Translations under genes and position numbers: made by a program
NCBI RefSeq assembly: GCF_008312835.1
Contig: NZ_VSKS01000004.1
Location: 62,001 to 126,000, forward strand
Length of the DNA stretch: 64,000 nt
Reading direction: 5' to 3'
Source: Streptomyces marokkonensis
GTDB taxonomy: Bacteria; Actinomycetota; Actinomycetes; Streptomycetales; Streptomycetaceae
In this document: positions 59,915 to 64,000 of the stretch, one piece after another
Position numbering within the stretch: the stretch's first letter is position 1
How the letters are laid out: the number at the start of each line of letters is the position of its first letter
The notes under the pieces: model-generated
Database searches by the model: none
What the model was told of the DNA's origin: nothing
What the model saw: only the letters and a program-made list of their open reading frames with translations

Positions 59915-61264
59915 TCAGGGCCGCCACCCCACCCGGTGTTCCGCCAGGTGTGCCAGGACCGCGTGGTTGGCCTCCCAGCCGTCGGGGAACTTCACCAGCG
60001 TTCCCAGCTGGACCGGTTCCGTGGACGGGTAGTCGTCCAGGAGGCCGGTCACGCCCTCGCGGCAGACCACGATGCAGGCGTGGCGGTGGCGGGAGGCGAG
60101 GACGCACAGGCGGCCCGTTTCCAGGTGGAAGGCGGTGGCGTCGGGGCGCCCGGAGAGGGGGTGGAGGACGACCGTGACGTCGTACTCGCGGCCCTGGAGC
60201 CGGTTCGCCGTGTCGACGACCACATCCGTCACGCCGAGTTCCGCGAGTGCCGCGCGGATCGCCGCCGCCTGGTCGCGGTGGGCGGTGCCCACGGCGACGC
60301 GGTCCGCGGTGAGGGGGGTGGGATCGGGGGAGCGCTCGGAGGCCGCCGCCCCGCCGCGGTCCAGGAGGCGGCGGACGATCAGGGCCACCGACCGGACCGC
60401 CTCCGGGTCCGTGCGCGGGGTGTGGCGGGCGGGGAGTTCCAGCAGGCCCCAGCCGGATTCCGCCGCCTCGTCGATCACCCGGTCGGGGCCGGAACCGTCC
60501 GACGGGACGGAGAAGGAGAGCCCGCGGTCGCCGTGGTCCGTGCCGCTGCGGAACGGCGTGTACGGGTAGAAGGCGTCCGAGACCAGGGGCGCCGCCGAGG
60601 CGGGGAGGCGCCAGGAGACCGGCAGGCGGTGCTGCGGGAGCTCGGGGTTGTGGGCGAGCAGGGTCGTCACCGCGGAGCCGGAGGGGTCGTAGGACAGGCC
60701 CGCCCACTGTTCGGCGCCCACGATGGAGAACGGGTCGAGCTGACCCGGGTCGCCCACGAACAGCGCCCGCTCGAACAGGTTGGCCACGGCGAGCAGCGCG
60801 TCCGAGCGCATCTGGTACGCCTCGTCCACGATCGCGTGCGCCCACGGCTCGACGCCCTTGACGTGCGCCCACTTCGCCGCCGTGGAGATCACCACGGGCA
60901 GCCCGGTGAGATCGGCGGCCTTCGCCGACGTGCGTACGTGGTCCAGCGCGTCGAGCGCCTTGTCGTACGGGTCGGTGTCACTGCTGTGGAGGCGTCCCAC
61001 CGGCAGGTCCGGGTTCTTCTCGGCGAGGCGGAGGACCAGGTCGTCGACCTGTGCGTTGGTCTGCGCCACCACCATCAGGGGGCGGCCCGCCTCCGCCAGC
61101 TCCAGCGCCGCCCGCACCACCAGCGTGGACTTGCCGGCGCCGGGCGGGGAGTCGACGACGACACCCCGCGCGGTGCCGTGCAGGGTGTCGTGGAGGATCG
61201 CGTCGGTGGCGCGGGTCGCGGCCGCACCCGGGTCGAACACGGCCCGCGGGGCAGGGGCGGTCAC
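59915..61264 (-). CDS. SF1-type AAA helicase of a nuclease-helicase trio
   Basis: A 449-residue SF1/UvrD-like helicase. Walker A is PPGAGKST (40-47), motif Ia is MVVAQTNAQVDDL, Walker B is AIVDEAYQ, motif III is GDPGQLDPFS, and the C-terminal motif V/VI region includes DTANRLQGREYDVTVV and LASRHRHACIVV. The GTG start at 61264 overlaps the upstream stop (GTGA). Presence of Q-motif-like SWRLP and a small size suggest a compact RNA/DNA helicase or translocase like Upf1/Dna2-type SF1. It partners the RecB-like nuclease upstream. Confidence 0.82.
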   Translation of the reverse strand: MTAPAPRAVFDPGAAATRATDAILHDTLHGTARGVVVDSPPGAGKSTLVVRAALELAEAGRPLMVVAQTNAQVDDLVLRLAEKNPDLPVGRLHSSDTDPYDKALDALDHVRTSAKAADLTGLPVVISTAAKWAHVKGVEPWAHAIVDEAYQMRSDALLAVANLFERALFVGDPGQLDPFSIVGAEQWAGLSYDPSGSAVTTLLAHNPELPQHRLPVSWRLPASAAPLVSDAFYPYTPFRSGTDHGDRGLSFSVPSDGSGPDRVIDEAAESGWGLLELPARHTPRTDPEAVRSVALIVRRLLDRGGAAASERSPDPTPLTADRVAVGTAHRDQAAAIRAALAELGVTDVVVDTANRLQGREYDVTVVLHPLSGRPDATAFHLETGRLCVLASRHRHACIVVCREGVTGLLDDYPSTEPVQLGTLVKFPDGWEANHAVLAHLAEHRVGWRP

Positions 61265-62862
61265 AGCACGTCCTCCTCGGTCACCGGGTCGGCGGGCTCC
61301 GGCGCGGGCTCCTCGCCTGGCGGACCGCCGTGGGTCCACGGGGTCTCCTCCGGGTCGGGCAGCTTCGCCCCGCCGCGCGGTTCGTGCTCGAACAGCGTGA
61401 AGCACACGCGGTCGCCCTTCTCGGGGACGGACCCCTCCTCGGGCTCCTTGCCCCTGCCCATCTTGTCCAGGACGCGCAGGACCAGCAGACCGCCCTCCGG
61501 CCCGTCCTCGTACCCCGCGAACTCCGCCGTCTGCGGCTTGCCGCCCAGCGAGCGGTACACCCGCGCCCGCTCGCCGAGATGCGGGCGGTCGTCCGTGCGG
61601 ACGGTGACCAGCGGGCGCGGGCTCGGCCGCTTGCTCTCGCTGTACGCCATCACCACATCGGTGACCTCGCCCGCGAACGCCTCACCGGACAACCGCCGGG
61701 CCGCCATCACCAGCGGGTCGTCGAGCGCCTCCTGCGCCTCGAGGCGGGCCTGCTCGCGCTCGCGCGTGGCGAGCTTGTTCGCCGCGGTGACCGCGTCGTC
61801 GCGGCGCGGCTGCGGCGGCTCGCCGGCCGCCACCCGGTCCCGGTGCCCGGTGAACGACCAGCGGTCGCGCGTCCAGCGCTCCTCCACGCGCGCGCCCTCC
61901 GGAAGCTCCCGCAGCAGGTCGAGGCCCTGCCACACGGCCTTCCAGGTGGGCAGCGTGCGGCTCTCCACCAGCGCGCGGATCTCCCGCTCGGCGGCGGTCA
62001 GGGCGCCCAGGCGGTCGTCGGCCTCCAGGCCGTCCTCCGCCGCCGCGAGCGCGGTCCGGGCGCGGTCGTAGCGCTCGATGGCCGGGGCGAGCAGCTTGTT
62101 GTCGAACGCCGGATCGGTCGCCGGGCCCGCGGGCGGGCACAGCAGTTGCCCGTCCGCGTCCCGGGCGAGCTCGGCCTCCTGCGCGGCCTCGGCACCCGAG
62201 CGGCCCTCCGGCGGGGCGATCCAGGCGAGCAGCGCCCCCAGGTGCTGGTCCTCCAGCGTGGACTGTCCGGTCGCCCAGTGCCGGCCCAACACCTCGGTCA
62301 TCGCCAGCAGCAGCGAGGAACCGGGCACCCTCGCCCGCTCCCCGAAGTGCGTCAGCCACCGCCCGAGCAGCGGCACCCGGGGCGGCGCCGGGAACGGGGT
62401 CTCCGGGTCCTGCTCCGCCGTGCGCCGGAACCGCGTGGAGCGCCCGAGCAGCCGTACGAGGTCGATGCCGGCCCGGCTCGGCACGACCAGCTGGGGCGCG
62501 TCCGCGCACAGCTCGACCTCGACCTTGACCCGCTTGCCCGTCCCGGGGTCGGTCTCGGAGCGCTCGGCGGCCTCCACGGCGTCCGCGAACCCGTCGACGT
62601 ACGGCAGCACCACGTCGGCCAGCTCGGCCAGGAACGCGAACCGCAGCTCGCGGTCGCGCGGCTGCGGCACCACCAGCAGCCGCGGCGCGTCCCGGTCGGT
62701 GCCCACCAGCGCGCCGAGCGGGGCGCCCGCCTCACCGGCGGTGGTGAGCGGCACGAAGACCAGGGGACGCCCGGACAGATGCCGGTGCCGGACGGTGGCG
62801 GCGGGCTGGGCGCGGCCGGTGCTGACGGCCTCGAGCCGGGCGAGGGTGGCGATCAGCGACAA
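61261..62862 (-). CDS. Unrecognised middle protein of the trio
   Basis: A 533-residue protein that I cannot assign. It has no Walker motif, signal or membrane helix. Alternating beta and helical segments (RPLVFVPLTTAG, VKVEVELCADAPQLVV) lead to a coiled region (EREQARLEAQEAL) and a beta-rich C-terminus with VCFTLFEHEPRGG, resembling an OB-like or SH3-like domain. The TTG start at 62862 overlaps the upstream nuclease stop by ten bases, and its own stop overlaps the helicase GTG. Strict coupling implies an obligate complex. Confidence 0.72.
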   Translation of the reverse strand: MSLIATLARLEAVSTGRAQPAATVRHRHLSGRPLVFVPLTTAGEAGAPLGALVGTDRDAPRLLVVPQPRDRELRFAFLAELADVVLPYVDGFADAVEAAERSETDPGTGKRVKVEVELCADAPQLVVPSRAGIDLVRLLGRSTRFRRTAEQDPETPFPAPPRVPLLGRWLTHFGERARVPGSSLLLAMTEVLGRHWATGQSTLEDQHLGALLAWIAPPEGRSGAEAAQEAELARDADGQLLCPPAGPATDPAFDNKLLAPAIERYDRARTALAAAEDGLEADDRLGALTAAEREIRALVESRTLPTWKAVWQGLDLLRELPEGARVEERWTRDRWSFTGHRDRVAAGEPPQPRRDDAVTAANKLATREREQARLEAQEALDDPLVMAARRLSGEAFAGEVTDVVMAYSESKRPSPRPLVTVRTDDRPHLGERARVYRSLGGKPQTAEFAGYEDGPEGGLLVLRVLDKMGRGKEPEEGSVPEKGDRVCFTLFEHEPRGGAKLPDPEETPWTHGGPPGEEPAPEPADPVTEEDVL

Positions 62863-63992
62863 GGGGCCACCTCCACGGCGGCCGTCTCCAGTGCCTCCGC
62901 GCGCAGGGCCGCCGCCCTGCGCAGCGCGGCCACCGCCGGGTCGTCGGGATCACCGGCCTCCCCGCGGGCCGCCGCCAGCACCTCCCCGATCGTCGTCAGA
63001 CCGCCCAGCTCCGCCCGTACCGGACGGCCCAGGCGGGTCACCATGTCCTGCGCGCGGGAACGGTCCCGGCAGTGGAAGGCCAGCTCGCACGCGGACAGGC
63101 ACTCCGGCGCGTAGGTCGCCGGGACCGACTCCACGGCATCGGCCAGCCGCTCCGCGGGCAGCTCGGGCGAGAAGCACGTGCCCTCGGGGAGCGTGTCGGC
63201 GATCTCCTCGATGCGGGTGAGCCGGACCAGCTGGCGGGCGGTCACCGCACGCTGCTTGCGCACGTCCACGGCGGACGCGGTCGGCAGGTTGGAGAAGTCC
63301 TTGGGACACACCAGCAGGATCCGGTGCCGCACGCGCGGGGCCGGGTCCAGCCGCGCCGCGACCCGCTCCAGCGCCAGCACGTACACCGCCGCCTGGCGGG
63401 CCGCCGCGCCGACCTTCGCGGGGTCCGCGGCGCCGTCCAGCATCGGGAAGGACTTGATCTCCACGACCGTCCAGCTCCCGTCCGGGTGCACCACCACCGC
63501 GTCGGGCTCCAGGAAGGCGGGGGAGCCCGCGACGTCCAGCGCGAGCATCGGGTGGTCCAGCAGCGTCCACGCGCCGGGTGCCTCGCCGGCCTCGCGCAGC
63601 GCCAGCTCCGTACGGGCCGTTCGGCCCTCGGGGCCCTGCGCGGTCAGATCGGGCACGCACGCGCTGGCGGGCGGCTCGGCGCCGCGGTCCAGCTTCTCGT
63701 GGGCGAGGCGCAGCAGCTCCGTACCGCCGTCCGCCTTGACCTTCGCCTCGAACGCGTTGCCCCGGACGAACGCGAACTGCGACTGGCCGAAGACCGAGGG
63801 CGAGCCCAGCGCGCTCGCCAGCGCAGCCTTGTCCACCCCGGCGCCGTCGAGGATCGCGCGCCGTCTGCAGCCCGGGTTGGCGGCGAGGGCGGCCAGGGCG
63901 CGCGCGTCCAGCGCCTTGGCCGGTACCTCGGGACCGCGCAGCTCAGCGAGCCGGTGCCGGAGCCCCTTCCCCCGCGTCCGAGGGGGAGGCAC
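62853..63992 (-). CDS. RecB/Cas4-like Fe-S PD-(D/E)XK nuclease, N-terminus uncertain
   Basis: A 379-residue nuclease. All RecB-family motifs are present: a GNAFE segment (about 78-82), LEPDAVV with Asp164, VVEIKSF with Glu178 and Lys180, and RQAAVYVLAL with Gln200 and Tyr204. Cys42, Cys298, Cys302 and Cys308 are placed as in Cas4/AddB iron-sulphur nucleases (N-terminal Cys plus C-x3-C-x5-C). The GTG at 63992 is eight bases from the window end. The first dozen residues come from a C/G-rich palindromic stretch, so the true start may be elsewhere or beyond the edge. Confidence 0.85.
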   Translation of the reverse strand: MPPPRTRGKGLRHRLAELRGPEVPAKALDARALAALAANPGCRRRAILDGAGVDKAALASALGSPSVFGQSQFAFVRGNAFEAKVKADGGTELLRLAHEKLDRGAEPPASACVPDLTAQGPEGRTARTELALREAGEAPGAWTLLDHPMLALDVAGSPAFLEPDAVVVHPDGSWTVVEIKSFPMLDGAADPAKVGAAARQAAVYVLALERVAARLDPAPRVRHRILLVCPKDFSNLPTASAVDVRKQRAVTARQLVRLTRIEEIADTLPEGTCFSPELPAERLADAVESVPATYAPECLSACELAFHCRDRSRAQDMVTRLGRPVRAELGGLTTIGEVLAAARGEAGDPDDPAVAALRRAAALRAEALETAAVEVAPCR

Positions 63993-64000
63993 CCGGTTCG

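Overview
The window is high-GC actinobacterial DNA and almost certainly comes from a Streptomyces chromosome. Supporting signs are the strong third-position G/C bias, GTG and TTG starts, GTGA/ATGA translational couplings, an HspR-type HAIR operator, XRE/DUF397 gene pairs, and a long stretch syntenic with the Streptomyces coelicolor cslA-glxA region (cslZ-like GH6 lipoprotein, glxA, cslA, lpmP, cdgA). All functional calls rest on reading motifs and recalled family knowledge; no database search was run.

Layout. (1) 0.1-7.2 kb: small metabolic and stress genes: two VOC proteins, an Hsp20 with an HspR-like operator, a DUF2267 protein, an acetyltransferase/TetR pair behind a perfect palindrome, a YCII (DGPF) protein with its ECF42-type sigma factor, a flavin-binding PPOX protein and an MmyB-type regulator. 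(2) 7.3-14.2 kb: an MFS exporter, GNAT acetyltransferases and a strip of decayed genes (GNAT, methyltransferase, radical SAM), a possible toxin-antitoxin pair, an XRE-DUF397 pair and a divergent RsbW-like ATPase. (3) 14.2-24.5 kb: a minus-strand DNA-modification/defence island: Vsr endonuclease, Z1 helicase, PD-(D/E)XK nuclease, MORC/MutL-type GHKL ATPase, an unrecognised protein, a C5-methyltransferase-like protein whose catalytic cysteine is replaced by arginine, and a normal C5-methyltransferase. Six of the seven genes overlap or lie within a few bases of each other behind one promoter-operator. (4) 24.5-36 kb: a broken DUF1801 gene, an alpha/beta hydrolase behind a 32-bp perfect palindrome, a SEC-C protein, a second YidC, an FAH enzyme, an oxidoreductase/UPF0303 pair divergent from a ROK regulator, an LAPTG surface protein, an HAD phosphatase and a sortase-like protein lacking the usual histidine.

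(5) 36-45.1 kb: the hyphal-tip glycan locus. CslA (glycan synthase) and GlxA (copper-radical oxidase) are translationally coupled; the GH6 lipoprotein lies convergent, and a peptidoglycan-binding protein, an SPFH protein and the LPMO LpmP follow. A DasR-like site lies in front of lpmP. (6) 45-55 kb: an IclR regulator, an EhuBCDA-type ABC importer and associated catabolic genes (DUF3830, amidase, hydroxyacid dehydrogenase, two Asp/Glu-racemase-fold enzymes, a luciferase-like oxidoreductase). (7) 55-64 kb: the PAS-GGDEF-EAL protein CdgA, a secreted M6 metalloprotease, and a coupled trio of SF1 helicase, unknown protein and RecB/Cas4-like Fe-S nuclease running off the right edge. Three identical tRNA-Lys(CTT) genes are dispersed at 41.5, 45.1 and 58.7 kb.

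The best candidates for an under-described system are the island in (3), particularly its cysteine-less methyltransferase paralogue and unknown subunit, and the three-gene nuclease-helicase module at the right edge.
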